Below are positions 53,295 to 62,483 of a DNA stretch of 64,000 nucleotides, piece by piece. Both the position numbers and the translations under genes were made by a program. Each line of letters begins with the position of its first letter. The first letter of the stretch is position 1. Origin of the DNA: Gilliamella apicola. GTDB taxonomy: Bacteria; Pseudomonadota; Gammaproteobacteria; Enterobacterales; Orbaceae. The stretch lies in assembly GCF_003202915.1 (NCBI RefSeq), contig NZ_QGLP01000003.1, positions 186,001 through 250,000 of the forward strand, read 5' to 3'. A model generated the notes under the pieces. It made no database searches and was not told where the DNA came from. It saw nothing but the letters and a program-made list of their open reading frames with translations.

Positions 53295-54401
53295 TTAATT
53301 TGTTTGATCAATTACTTGAACTTCTTGTACATTACGTGCTTTAACTTCAATTTCAACACGACGGTCTGGTGCTAAGCATTCTTTTAATTCACCATCACGT
53401 AGTGCATTACATTTATCACCAGTAACTGGTTGAGCTTTACCCATACCGCGCGCACTGATGATACCTGCTGGTACACCTTTTTGAACTAAGTAATTCACTA
53501 CTGTGTGAGCACGACGTTCTGATAGTTTTTGGTTAAAGCTATCTGAACCAAGACGGTCAGTATGACCAATTACGATAATCGCACTTTGAGTCGGGTTAAT
53601 TTTAATAAGAGTTGTTAATAAGTTATCAAGCGCTTGACGACCTTCTGCTTTTAAATCCGCTTTTGAATAAGAGAATAGTATATCTTCATTTAAAATATAG
53701 CGGTTTACTTCAGATTTGATTTCAACTGGTACAGCAACAGATGGTGAATTTAGACGGTAAGTTACACCTAAGGTTACAGCTCCTGCATTTGGAGATGCGT
53801 TAGTTTGAGTATGAATATGTTGAACATATTGATATTCTAAACGAGTTGAGAAATCTTCGTTGAGACGATAATCAAGACCTAGCGCGAAAACTGGTGATAC
53901 ATCAGTTTTTGTACCGTGATCAAGTCTGTGATTCGTTTTAACATAACCACTATTTTTCCATTTAGAAATAGTAATCATACCACCAGCACGACCATAAATA
54001 TCTAAATCATCAGAAATGAATGATAATGGATAGCTCAATTTACCGGTTAAAGAGACACCTTGCGCTGAAACTTTGCTATTACCGCCAATACCAGAAGTAT
54101 CAGTAAGATTATTTCTTTTATATTTTGCTGAACCTAACCAGTCGTAACCTAATTCAAAAGCTAAGTAAGGATTAGCTTGGAAACCTAAGAAAGCACCGCC
54201 AGCAACATTACTTCTATTTGAAGTTTTAATTCCAGCTTCATCTTTATCATAACCGCGAACTTTATTTGCATCTAAACGATAAAGTTCTGACCAACCTAAT
54301 TTACCACCTATATAAAAAGTATTATCTTCATATGCTGCATTAGCGGCAGTAGCACTTAGACTTGCAACTGCGATTGCTAGAGCTAGAGTTGTTTTTTTCA
54401 T
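53295..54401 (-). CDS. ompA: Outer-membrane protein A
   Basis: Abundant outer-membrane protein that ties the membrane to peptidoglycan. The 368-residue precursor has signal peptide MKKTTLALAIAVASLSATAANA. An eight-stranded beta-barrel domain (about 23-220) begins AYEDNTFYIGGKLGWSELY. The C-terminal OmpA-like peptidoglycan-binding domain (about 232-355) contains FSYSKADLKAEG, IVIGHTDRLGSDSFNQKLSERRA and GKAQPVTG. The insertion of loops makes it about 20 residues longer than the E. coli protein. It is monocistronic, with a 124-nt untranslated leader after the predicted -10, in keeping with ompA genes, whose leaders set mRNA stability. Confidence 0.95.
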   Translation of the reverse strand: MKKTTLALAIAVASLSATAANAAYEDNTFYIGGKLGWSELYRLDANKVRGYDKDEAGIKTSNRSNVAGGAFLGFQANPYLAFELGYDWLGSAKYKRNNLTDTSGIGGNSKVSAQGVSLTGKLSYPLSFISDDLDIYGRAGGMITISKWKNSGYVKTNHRLDHGTKTDVSPVFALGLDYRLNEDFSTRLEYQYVQHIHTQTNASPNAGAVTLGVTYRLNSPSVAVPVEIKSEVNRYILNEDILFSYSKADLKAEGRQALDNLLTTLIKINPTQSAIIVIGHTDRLGSDSFNQKLSERRAHTVVNYLVQKGVPAGIISARGMGKAQPVTGDKCNALRDGELKECLAPDRRVEIEVKARNVQEVQVIDQTN

Positions 54402-54524
54402 TTTTTTGCCTCAACTTGTTTGTTGTGATAGACGTTGTTTAATTTGCTTTTATTGTTAAATTTTACTTTTTAAAAAGTGTTAATTTTATTTATAAATAAT
54501 TATGCTTCACATAATCTACCATAA

Positions 54525-54533
54525 ATTATAGCA
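54525..54533 (-). promoter_or_regulatory. Extended -10 promoter element of ompA
   Basis: On the minus strand TGCTATAAT is a perfect extended -10 (TGnTATAAT) about 124 nt before the ompA start. No good -35 lies 17 nt further upstream, which an extended -10 can tolerate. Confidence 0.55.
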
Positions 54534-54596
54534 CAAATATTATTCGAAGCTAGGTGTAATGGTATTTTTTTGTAAAAATAAACAGCGCTATTTAGG

Positions 54597-55505
54597 TTAA
54601 ATAATTTTATTAATAGTAATATATAAATCATTTATTGAATTTGATAATGTATTAGCCATAATATAGAAATCAGCTTCAAGACGTTTATCAAATTCATCGG
54701 ATCCAATATCTTCATTTTCGTCCAAAATAACCGAATCAAATTTAATTCTTTTCAACGTTAAATCGGGATGGATAATAAAATTGATGCCATGTTCGTCAAT
54801 GATTTTAAGTTTGGTGACCCATTTACCCGAATCCAAATGAACTAACATTTCATCACTGGTGATATCTTGATTTTTGCAACTGATAATTCCATTACCCTCA
54901 AGTGGATCTTTTAATTCCACTTCATCACCTAGTATAAAAGGAGGAAAACTTAGTTTTTCTTTAACCCAAGTTGTCATAATCTTCTCAAGTGGTTTCTCAA
55001 TAGATAACGGAGTTAATGCTAGTGCACCAAGTTCTTTGCGTAAGATAGCTAAAATATCTTCAGCAAGTTTAAAACTACTACAATCAATAATTATCCGTTT
55101 GTTTTGCGTGTCGATCCATAACCAATAGTAGTTATATTTGCTAAATGCTCTAGGCATTAAATCGATCATTACTTCATCTTTTAATGTTGCTTTTTCATTT
55201 TTACTTAATTTACGGCTTAATGCTTTTTCTTGTTTGTCAATTTTATCATTTAGAGCTTGCTTAATAACTGGTGCTGGTAAAATCTTAGTCTCTTTTTTGA
55301 TGCGTAATAATAAATGCCCTTGCATATCAATAATGAAATCATTCTGATTATTATCACTGTAAGGCGATACCCAGCCCATTTTAGTGGAATCTAAATTACC
55401 ACAAGGAGAAAATGAAGCAGATTTAACCGCGTTTTCTATCGTCTGTTTATCAAGTAAATTGTCGTTATTAAGTTGATAAATAATTGCATTTTTAAACCAA
55501 AGCAT
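54597..55505 (-). CDS. rdgC: Recombination-associated protein RdgC
   Basis: Ring-forming DNA-binding protein that limits RecA filament formation. The 302-residue sequence (E. coli 303) begins MLWFKNAIIYQLN and contains MGWVSPY, KKETKILPAPVIKQALNDKI and YNYYWLWIDTQNKRIIIDCSS, all typical of RdgC. It stands alone between ompA and a MipA-like gene, all leftward. Confidence 0.94.
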   Translation of the reverse strand: MLWFKNAIIYQLNNDNLLDKQTIENAVKSASFSPCGNLDSTKMGWVSPYSDNNQNDFIIDMQGHLLLRIKKETKILPAPVIKQALNDKIDKQEKALSRKLSKNEKATLKDEVMIDLMPRAFSKYNYYWLWIDTQNKRIIIDCSSFKLAEDILAILRKELGALALTPLSIEKPLEKIMTTWVKEKLSFPPFILGDEVELKDPLEGNGIISCKNQDITSDEMLVHLDSGKWVTKLKIIDEHGINFIIHPDLTLKRIKFDSVILDENEDIGSDEFDKRLEADFYIMANTLSNSINDLYITINKII

Positions 55506-55620
55506 AGTGTAATTTTTCCAAAAAATAGTTTATGAAAATTAATTAATCATGACTGATTTCAATAAAATTTTCGTAGCAAATAAAGTATTGTTGTTTTATT
55601 AATAAAGTTTAATAAAAAAT

Positions 55621-56370
55621 TTAGAATTTATAAGATACACCCATATAGATTGAAGTGATGGTAGTATCATCAACCATAGGGCTATCAGCGGCATCACCAG
55701 TCAATTTATCAATATGAACGCCACCAAAAGTAGCGATGTTATCTGTTACAAAGTATTGCGCATTAATTTCAAAGTAAGGTGTAAAAGAACTTTCGGCATT
55801 AAAGTAATGTAAACCTGAACGTGAAGACTCTTTATGCGAAATACCATAATAATAGTCATTATGTTTACTATTAGCCCAGTTTATCCCAATAGTAGGTGCG
55901 ACAATAAAGTTTCCTTGTATATAAGGCACAGTATAGCCGGTATTTACTAGGATTCCGTTACTTTTATCAAGCACATCAGCGCCAATACTGCCTGAAAAAA
56001 TTCCCCAATTAGTATTGATTGCATAATCAATTTCGGCTAACACGGTAGAATGACGACTATCAAGTTGTTTTAACTTATGGTTGTCTGAATCATGAGGTTT
56101 AAATTCATTAGCAAGATAGCGAGCACCAAAAGATAAACTTTGACTATCATCATTAATCGCGTAAATACCAGCTGATAGGTCATCAATAAAAAATGAACCA
56201 TTGTCATAATCAATATGAGGAACTGGATAGTAACTTGAACTGTAACTTTTGTATGGTGAATTAGACCAACCTAAACCGATACCTAATGATGTAGGATCTG
56301 CCGATGCAATTTGCGTATACCCTAATGGAAATATTGATAAAACCGAAATTATGCACCTTAAATTTTTCAT
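55621..56370 (-). CDS. MipA/OmpV-family outer-membrane protein
   Basis: Predicted outer-membrane beta-barrel of about 249 residues. Signal peptide MKNLRCIISVLSIFPLGYTQ ends near IASA. The mature part has alternating barrel strands (SFFIDDLSAGIYAIND, SLSFGARYLANEF, TVLAEIDYAINTNWGIFSGSIG) and ends IYMGVSYKF with the terminal aromatic typical of BAM substrates. MipA is a scaffold linking murein synthase and lytic transglycosylase in E. coli, but most family members have no assigned task. An in-frame ATG at 56382 would add four residues; the 56370 start gives the cleaner signal peptide. Confidence 0.8.
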   Translation of the reverse strand: MKNLRCIISVLSIFPLGYTQIASADPTSLGIGLGWSNSPYKSYSSSYYPVPHIDYDNGSFFIDDLSAGIYAINDDSQSLSFGARYLANEFKPHDSDNHKLKQLDSRHSTVLAEIDYAINTNWGIFSGSIGADVLDKSNGILVNTGYTVPYIQGNFIVAPTIGINWANSKHNDYYYGISHKESSRSGLHYFNAESSFTPYFEINAQYFVTDNIATFGGVHIDKLTGDAADSPMVDDTTITSIYMGVSYKF

Positions 56371-56540
56371 TTTGATACCCATTTATAGCGATACGATTTA
56401 AGACAATCATTGTAGTAATTCTGTCACACTGCGCTTATCGTCACAAAATCTATACATTAATTGTACATTGTTACAATCTGTTTTCTTGGATAATAATGCC
56501 ACATTTTGTCATATTTGAATATGGATTAGTGAGATAAATT

Positions 56541-57950
56541 ATGAGTAAACCAACTTTAGAAATGATTAATAGTCGTCCTGACGATGCAACATTATTAGCA
56601 GATGAAGCAAAATATTGCTCATTTGGTGATACCGTGCATTACGTTGAACCACCAAAGATTTTTGATGGCTGTGAAGGTAGTTACATGTATGACAAAGAAG
56701 GTAAAGCCTTCCTTGATTTACAAATGTGGTACTCTGCTTGTAACTTCGGTTATGCTAATGAGCGTCTAAATAATGTACTGAAAAAGCAGATAGATACGTT
56801 ACCTCAGTGTGCTAGCCAGTATTTACATCCAACTAAAATTGAATTAGCAAAAACCATAGCTCAAGGTATGGAACAGCGATTCGGTTACCAAGGACGTGTT
56901 CATTTTAATGTTGGTGGTTCTCAATGTATTGAAGACTCATTAAAAGTGGTGCGTAATGCTACCGGTGGTAAATCACTAATGTTTGCCTTCCAAGGTGGTT
57001 ACCATGGTCGTACTTTGGGGGCATCTTCAATTACCTCAAGTTATCGTTATCGTCGCCGTTATGGTCACTTTGGTGATCGCGCAATGTTTGTTCCATTCCC
57101 ATATCCGTTCCGTCGTCCTAAAGGAATGACCGCCGAAGAGTATGGTGAACACTTAGTTGCTGAGTTTGCACGTTTATTTGAAACTGAATATCACGGTGTT
57201 TGGGATCCAAAAGTCGGCCAAGCTGAATATGCAGCATTTTATGCAGAACCATTACAAGCAACTGGTGGTTATATTGTCCCTCCTCGTAACTACTTTAAAG
57301 GTCTGAAAAAAGTTTTAGATCAATACGGTATTTTATTAGTTGTTGATGAGATCCAAATGGGCTTTTATCGTACAGGTAAGTTATGGTCAATTGAACATTT
57401 TGATGTTAAACCTGATGTGGTGGTATTTGCCAAAGCATTAACAAATGGTTTAAATCCATTAGGTGGCTTATGGGCTCGTGAAGAGTTAATCAATCCAGAA
57501 GTATTCCCTGTTGGTTCTACCCACTCAACGTTTGCGTCAAATCCTTTAGGCACTGCAGTTGGTCTAGAAGTATTAAAAATGACTTCAGAAACCGACTACG
57601 AAAAAATGGTAATGGATAGTGGTGCATATTTCCTTGAAGGATTAAAAACACTTGAGAAGAAACACAAAGAAATTGGTGAAGTTGATGGCCTAGGTTTAGC
57701 ACTTCGTGCTGAAATTTGTACTGAAGACGGATTTACCGCTAACAAAGCATTAGTTGATAAAATGGTTGATATCGGTATGTCAGGTGATCTTGACTGGAAA
57801 GGTAATAAAATGGGCTTGGTGCTTGATATTGGTGGTTATTACAAAAATGTTATCACTTTTGCTCCTTCATTACATATTACTCGTCAAGAAATTGATCAAG
57901 GTATTGAATTACTTGATCAACTAATCACTCGAGCTAAAAAAGAACTTTAA
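56541..57950 (+). CDS. Class III (PLP) aminotransferase
   Basis: PLP-dependent aminotransferase of 469 residues. The PLP lysine is K298 in VVVFAKALTNGLNPLGG. The cofactor aspartate is in LLVVDEIQMGFYRTGK, and the phosphate loop in VGGSQCIEDSLKVV. FQGGYHGRTLGASSITSSYR and FASNPLGTAVGLEVL are class III marks. It resembles ornithine/lysine/GABA-type aminotransferases, but the substrate cannot be told by eye. GNAT-like and arginase-fold genes follow on the same strand, suggesting a common pathway on an omega-amino or guanidino compound. Confidence 0.82.
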   Translation: MSKPTLEMINSRPDDATLLADEAKYCSFGDTVHYVEPPKIFDGCEGSYMYDKEGKAFLDLQMWYSACNFGYANERLNNVLKKQIDTLPQCASQYLHPTKIELAKTIAQGMEQRFGYQGRVHFNVGGSQCIEDSLKVVRNATGGKSLMFAFQGGYHGRTLGASSITSSYRYRRRYGHFGDRAMFVPFPYPFRRPKGMTAEEYGEHLVAEFARLFETEYHGVWDPKVGQAEYAAFYAEPLQATGGYIVPPRNYFKGLKKVLDQYGILLVVDEIQMGFYRTGKLWSIEHFDVKPDVVVFAKALTNGLNPLGGLWAREELINPEVFPVGSTHSTFASNPLGTAVGLEVLKMTSETDYEKMVMDSGAYFLEGLKTLEKKHKEIGEVDGLGLALRAEICTEDGFTANKALVDKMVDIGMSGDLDWKGNKMGLVLDIGGYYKNVITFAPSLHITRQEIDQGIELLDQLITRAKKEL

Positions 57951-57963
57951 GTCCTAAATTAAA

Positions 57964-57995
57964 ATAATCCCTTTAATAGCAATTAACGGGATTAT
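57964..57995 (+). other. Long hairpin after the aminotransferase gene
   Basis: ATAATCCC (57964-57971) and GGGATTAT (57988-57995) pair perfectly, with an inner TTAAT/ATTAA stem. It lies in the 73-nt gap before the GNAT-like gene and lacks a T tail, so it is more likely attenuating or stabilising than fully terminating. Confidence 0.45.
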
Positions 57996-58023
57996 AGCTA
58001 TACCCGATCAATTATAAAAAGTT

Positions 58024-59073
58024 ATGCGATATATCAATCAACTAGAACCAAATGAACTAATAAATAATTTCCTTTCTCACCCACCACAAGAGTTTACTAG
58101 CTGGATGAGTGAAGATGGTATACCGGCTTTTTCTGCTAAGTTTGATTTGCTCACAACTGCTGATGATGATTTTAAAAATAAAGTTCATAAATTGCCTTTT
58201 TATAAAAAATGGCGACATTGGTTACAACCAAAAACATGTTTTGTGGGGACAACCGTTTCAGAATATAGTTTATTGACAAATAAAGTCGAAGCCCATCAAT
58301 TAGCGGATAATGTTAAAGCAACTTATACCAAAAAATATCCTTTTGTCATTGTTAAAGATTTACCTTCTGATTCACCTTTACTTAGCAAGCAGGATAATCA
58401 ATATTCAAAGGAGATTATTGATTGCTTAAAAGAACGTGGTTTTATTGAAGTTGAAGGGCAAGCTTTAGCTTGGGTTCCCATTGATTTTGAATCGATAAAT
58501 GATTTTTTGGCAAAATTGTCATATAGCCGCCGTAAGAATCTTAGAAGAAAACTAAGGTCTCGTGAAAAATTGGCGATTAACATCTTGCAAACAGGCGATG
58601 ATTGTTTTTTTGATGACGCCAATCTTGATTTATATTATCAGCTTTATCTCAATGTATATGAACAGAGTGAAGTACATTTTGATTTATTAACCAAACCATT
58701 TTTTGTCGAATTATTACAAAGCAAAGCAGCAAATGGACGCATTTTCACTTATCATTATGATGGACAATTAATTGGTTATAACATCTGTTTTGTGGAAAAT
58801 AACGTTTTAATCGATAAATATATTGGTATGGTTTATCCACAAGCAAGAGAATTAAACCTCTATTTTGTTAGTTGGTTTGTTAATCTTGAATATGCGTTGC
58901 AACAAAATCTTAATAGTTATGTAGCTGGCTGGACTGATCCAGAAGTTAAGGCTTCACTGGGAGCTAGTTTTACGTTAACTAAACACTTAGTCTATATTCG
59001 GAATCCTTTATTAAGAGCGATTTTACGTAAATTAATTGGCCATTTTGAAACAGATAAGGAGAAAGTAGCATGA
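58024..59073 (+). CDS. GNAT/BioF2-like acyltransferase
   Basis: Predicted cytoplasmic protein of 349 residues. The region about 165-320 looks like the acyltransferase fold of FemAB/BioF2-like proteins: SYSRRKNLRRKLRSREKL, then YQLYLNVYEQSEVHF, GRIFTYHYDGQLIGYNICFVEN and LYFVSWFVNLEYALQQNLNSYVAG. I cannot name the substrate. Its last four bases overlap the next start (ATGA), so the product is made with the arginase-fold protein. Confidence 0.65.
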   Translation: MRYINQLEPNELINNFLSHPPQEFTSWMSEDGIPAFSAKFDLLTTADDDFKNKVHKLPFYKKWRHWLQPKTCFVGTTVSEYSLLTNKVEAHQLADNVKATYTKKYPFVIVKDLPSDSPLLSKQDNQYSKEIIDCLKERGFIEVEGQALAWVPIDFESINDFLAKLSYSRRKNLRRKLRSREKLAINILQTGDDCFFDDANLDLYYQLYLNVYEQSEVHFDLLTKPFFVELLQSKAANGRIFTYHYDGQLIGYNICFVENNVLIDKYIGMVYPQARELNLYFVSWFVNLEYALQQNLNSYVAGWTDPEVKASLGASFTLTKHLVYIRNPLLRAILRKLIGHFETDKEKVA

Positions 59074-59942
59074 CATCGCCAGTTATCCTTAATTTTGATC
59101 AAAGCGTTGGAGAAATTGATGATGCCAGAACGATTGATTTTACTCAGTGGCAAGATGTCATTCGTTTTGGTTGTAGTGAAAAAAAATTCCTAAAATTTAA
59201 AAATGTATTGCAACAATCGTTACCAGAACATTATGGTACAGTGTTAATGGGTAGTGGTGATTACCATCATATTTCGTTATTATTGATTGAGCAACTAGCG
59301 AAGCACTATAGTGCAGATAATCCAATTGAAGTGGTTATTTTTGATAACCACCCAGACAATATGCGTTATCTATTTGGTGTTCATTGTGGATCATGGGTGA
59401 GTTATGTGGCTAGTTTACCTTTTGTTAGTCATGTCCATGTATTAGGCATTACATCACATGATATTGGCTTATGGCATTTTTGGGAAAATAGATGGTCACC
59501 ACTTTTTCAAAAAAAGCTGACCTATTGGAGCTTAGATGTCAATGTTTTGTGGACTAAGAAAATTGGTTTAAGCCATGCTTTTCGTTATTTTGATTCACCA
59601 GATGATCTTATTACTCAGTTTCTATCTGAACAATACCGTGATGCTAAACCGATATATTTATCGATAGATAAAGATGCGTTAAGTGAAGAGGTTATTCACA
59701 CCAATTGGGATCAAGGTAAGCTACAGACGTACCATCTATTAGATACTATTTCCTCAATTAAGTCGCGAATTATAGGTAGTGATATCACTGGTGAGTTATC
59801 AATATGGCAACCAAAAAGTTGGTTTAAGCGGTTACTAAGTTCACTTGATAAACAGCCAGAAATATCGTTAGAAAAGTTAAATGATTGGCAACAAGAACAA
59901 CATCAACTCAATTTAACTTTATTAAAGGCGTTAAAAGCCTAG
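59070..59942 (+). CDS. Arginase/agmatinase-fold protein
   Basis: 290 residues with motifs of the ureohydrolase fold: GSGDYHHISLLL (where arginases have GGDHS), VVIFDNHPDNM (DAHxD type) and YLSIDKDALSEEV (DxDxxDP type, here IDKDA), followed by GSDITGE. Metal ligands are thus largely kept, but each motif deviates, so it may act on a substrate other than arginine or agmatine. It is translationally coupled to the upstream GNAT-like gene. Hydrolysis of a guanidino or amide compound is a reasonable but untested guess. Confidence 0.7.
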   Translation: MTSPVILNFDQSVGEIDDARTIDFTQWQDVIRFGCSEKKFLKFKNVLQQSLPEHYGTVLMGSGDYHHISLLLIEQLAKHYSADNPIEVVIFDNHPDNMRYLFGVHCGSWVSYVASLPFVSHVHVLGITSHDIGLWHFWENRWSPLFQKKLTYWSLDVNVLWTKKIGLSHAFRYFDSPDDLITQFLSEQYRDAKPIYLSIDKDALSEEVIHTNWDQGKLQTYHLLDTISSIKSRIIGSDITGELSIWQPKSWFKRLLSSLDKQPEISLEKLNDWQQEQHQLNLTLLKALKA

Positions 59943-59995
59943 TATTCTTTAACGGATTGAACTATCTAGGCCTTTAAACTCACGGTTTTAAGCTA

Positions 59996-60394
59996 TTAAT
60001 CACTCTGATTATTCGTTTTTTTTGCTAGTTTACTTTCTGCCAGTGCCAAAAACAAAATCCCAGAAACAATCAATATTGTACCAATTAACTTAAATAATGT
60101 GATAGGTTCATGAAATAGCCAAACAGAAACAATCATTACCGTCACAACTTCGAAATGCGAAGCTGCAAAAGCCGGGCCTACAGGTGCTTTTTTTAATAAA
60201 GTCATCCAGGTAAAGAAGGTTAAAATGTAGCCAGTAATTGATACATATATCCAATGGCCGGAAAATACCCTGACTAACCATTCAATACTCATTGCCAGAG
60301 GTTGGGCATGTTCAGCGGCTAATTTGAAACTGCATTGTGCAACGGTATCAAACATTAATAATACTGTAAAACCAATTAGATAGAATCTAGCCAT
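59996..60394 (-). CDS. Half-size DMT/SMR-like transporter, copy 2
   Basis: About 132 residues with four hydrophobic helices (YLIGFTVLLMFDTVAQCSFKLAAE, IYVSITGYILTFFTWMTLL, AASHFEVVTVMIVSVWLFHE, LIGTILIVSGILFLALAES), the layout of a four-helix EamA/SMR subunit. The start ATG at 60394 is 1 nt after the stop of the next upstream gene; an in-frame GTG at 60412 would overlap it. The two small genes probably form a heterodimeric exporter, as in paired SMR systems. Confidence 0.72.
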   Translation of the reverse strand: MARFYLIGFTVLLMFDTVAQCSFKLAAEHAQPLAMSIEWLVRVFSGHWIYVSITGYILTFFTWMTLLKKAPVGPAFAASHFEVVTVMIVSVWLFHEPITLFKLIGTILIVSGILFLALAESKLAKKTNNQSD

Positions 60395-60395
60395 A

Positions 60396-60752
60396 TTAAG
60401 ATAGCCCCACAAAGATTACACCAGCAGTAATTAATAACATGCCGATAATACGATAAAGTGTAAGTAATTCTTTAAATAGAACTCGGCCTACTAACATAAT
60501 CGTAATAATATTAAATGAGGCGAGTAATACACCTTGGGAAAGCGGAACTAAAGTCAAAAAGGCTAACCACAGTAAAAATTCGGCAATGTATGATGATATT
60601 CCTATCCAAATCCAATGATTTTTGGCAAGATCCAACCAGTAGTACCACCCATCTCTGTTGGTAGGTGATGTTGCAGCATATTTAAAAGCAACTTGTCCTA
60701 AGGTATCAAAACAGATATTACTAATCCAAAGAAAAATAACTAAGGATGACAT
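60396..60752 (-). CDS. Half-size DMT/SMR-like transporter, copy 1
   Basis: 118 residues, four predicted helices (LVIFLWISNICFDTLGQVAFKYAA, HWIWIGISSYIAEFLLWLAFL, ASFNIITIMLVGRVLFKELL, IIGMLLITAGVIFVGLS). It resembles its downstream neighbour in motif order: both keep a DT.GQ/DTVAQ and F.KYAA/FKLAAE pair in helix 1. It starts inside the stop codon of the hydrolase gene (TAATG). Export of the locus product is an inference from context. Confidence 0.72.
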   Translation of the reverse strand: MSSLVIFLWISNICFDTLGQVAFKYAATSPTNRDGWYYWLDLAKNHWIWIGISSYIAEFLLWLAFLTLVPLSQGVLLASFNIITIMLVGRVLFKELLTLYRIIGMLLITAGVIFVGLS

Positions 60753-61585
60753 TATGCTTGAATTCCTTCTGCCAGATTATTAAAAAATGAAGCGCACTCT
60801 TTAATTACTTCTCGGCGTTGGCTATCAATAGTAATTAAATGATAACTATCATTTAATACAATTAATTGTTTAGGACCAGAGACTAATTTTTCTACTAATT
60901 TTGCATTAGTTTCAATATTGGCGATATCATCATTACCTGAATGCATAATCAAACAAGGCGAGGTAACTTTGGATAATTCTTGACGAACATGTTTTGCCAA
61001 TAATTGCATTTCTGCTAATGCAGGAAATGGATTTCCAGCAAGGCCAGCCGATGCGGCGTCGCCACTTAACATGCTTTCAGATACTACGGCTCGAATTCGT
61101 TCATCTTTAAGGCCATAAGGTGGTTTTTCAATAAAAGAGACTTTCTGAAAAATACCGAGTTTTTTAAAGTAGACCAATAAAAAGAAGAATTTTTTTGCCC
61201 AAAATGGCATACTCCAACCATCATAATAAAATGTCGGTGCTAAAACGCCAACTCCTTTAATCTGGTTGGGACGATCGGCAGCTAGTTTCAATGCCAGAAG
61301 GGCGCCCATTGACAAACCTGCAACAAAAAGATTATCTACCTGTTTGGCTAAATAATCAGCACCATCTTGCACGCTTTTATACCAATCTTGCCAAGTTGTT
61401 TTACACAGATCAGCTTCAGTACCACAGTGGCCGGCTAACTGTATTGCATAAACTGTAAATCCTGCTTTATGTAAACCATTGGCCAAAATTCGCATTTCAT
61501 TTGGGGTGCCGGTTAAACCATGAATCAACAACACCCCATTTTTATTACCTGGTAAAAAATAAGATAAATCTTCAATTGTACTCAT
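60752..61585 (-). CDS. Alpha/beta hydrolase, carboxylesterase-like
   Basis: 277 residues, cytoplasmic. Oxyanion region LLIHGLTGTPNEMR, nucleophile elbow GLSMGAL (GxSxG) near residue 93-99, the acidic residue in MHSGNDDIAN and the catalytic histidine in NDSYHLITID form a full triad in order. It is similar in style to thermostable carboxylesterases/monoacylglycerol lipases. Located between the phosphatase and transporter genes in one tight leftward unit. Confidence 0.78.
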   Translation of the reverse strand: MSTIEDLSYFLPGNKNGVLLIHGLTGTPNEMRILANGLHKAGFTVYAIQLAGHCGTEADLCKTTWQDWYKSVQDGADYLAKQVDNLFVAGLSMGALLALKLAADRPNQIKGVGVLAPTFYYDGWSMPFWAKKFFFLLVYFKKLGIFQKVSFIEKPPYGLKDERIRAVVSESMLSGDAASAGLAGNPFPALAEMQLLAKHVRQELSKVTSPCLIMHSGNDDIANIETNAKLVEKLVSGPKQLIVLNDSYHLITIDSQRREVIKECASFFNNLAEGIQA

Positions 61586-61595
61586 TATTCTTCCT

Positions 61596-62324
61596 TTATT
61601 TTACCATAATGACTGGAATTAGTGATTGTTCTGTTTGTTTTAACGCCTTGGTAACATCAGCAAAGCTAACAATAGCCGTGTGTTTAATATGGTTTTTCTC
61701 ACAATAACTGACTAGTTTGTCTTTAGCAAAAACCAGATCGACATGATGAGATACGCAAAAATCGGAAGTACCATCACCAACATACAGTATTTGAGGAAAA
61801 TGTTGCTGTTGTTTTACATGATTGCATTTGCAATTACCACTTTGTTTAATACAATTTTTATTAGCATAAGGAAACTCAAGACGCCAACTTCGATGATTAT
61901 CATGCAATAACTTATTAGCATAAATCGGTAGATGCTCAATACCATGACGTTTTAAGACAAATTGGATAGCATAATCTAAACCGTCACTAACTACATGAAC
62001 TGGAATATGATTTTTTTCGGTGTAATCAATGAATGCTTTGAAATTAGAGTCAATTTCAATTTTTGCCAATGCAGAATTAAGTTCTTCTAAACTTGCGTCC
62101 ATTAGGGCGATCTGTTTGCTCATACACTCTTGAGAACCAATTTTACCACTGACCCATAATTCTTCGAGTTCGTCACACCCATCTCGGCCGAACTCGCTAA
62201 GTAAAGTATCAGTTACATCTTTAACACTAATGGTACCATCAAAATCACACAGTATAATAGGTTTATGGTGATGAGTATAAGCTGGCTGAAAAAGATGATT
62301 AGTAATTGATGAAAAATTATTCAT
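61596..62324 (-). CDS. HAD-IB phosphatase, MtnX-like
   Basis: 242-residue HAD-family phosphatase. Motif I is DFDGTISVKDVTD (nucleophile Asp first), motif II VVSDGLD and motif III/IV YVGDGTSDFCVS. It resembles MtnX-like phosphatases and phosphoserine phosphatases; no other methionine-salvage gene is nearby. A Cys-rich insert KNCIKQSGNCKC is unusual. An in-frame TTG at 62330 is upstream, but ATG at 62324 is preferred. It is the first gene of the leftward unit, divergent from rstA. Confidence 0.75.
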   Translation of the reverse strand: MNNFSSITNHLFQPAYTHHHKPIILCDFDGTISVKDVTDTLLSEFGRDGCDELEELWVSGKIGSQECMSKQIALMDASLEELNSALAKIEIDSNFKAFIDYTEKNHIPVHVVSDGLDYAIQFVLKRHGIEHLPIYANKLLHDNHRSWRLEFPYANKNCIKQSGNCKCNHVKQQQHFPQILYVGDGTSDFCVSHHVDLVFAKDKLVSYCEKNHIKHTAIVSFADVTKALKQTEQSLIPVIMVK

Positions 62325-62483
62325 ATTCAAAGTAAAAATTGTTTGGTTATAGATATTGTCGCCAATTTTCTCATAAAGCCATAATCAACTTTGTTGGCTC
62401 TTTGTATATATTTTGTAACGAAGCTGAATTTGCCTGTATAATGAGGCATCTCGAAGTCCACGTTACGGTAAAGAGAGCCCGAA

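Noticed and set aside
59937-59977. Terminator between the arginase-fold gene and the convergent transporter gene
   Set aside because: GCCTAG/CTAGGC pair across a 23-nt loop and the T run is only three; too weak to list.
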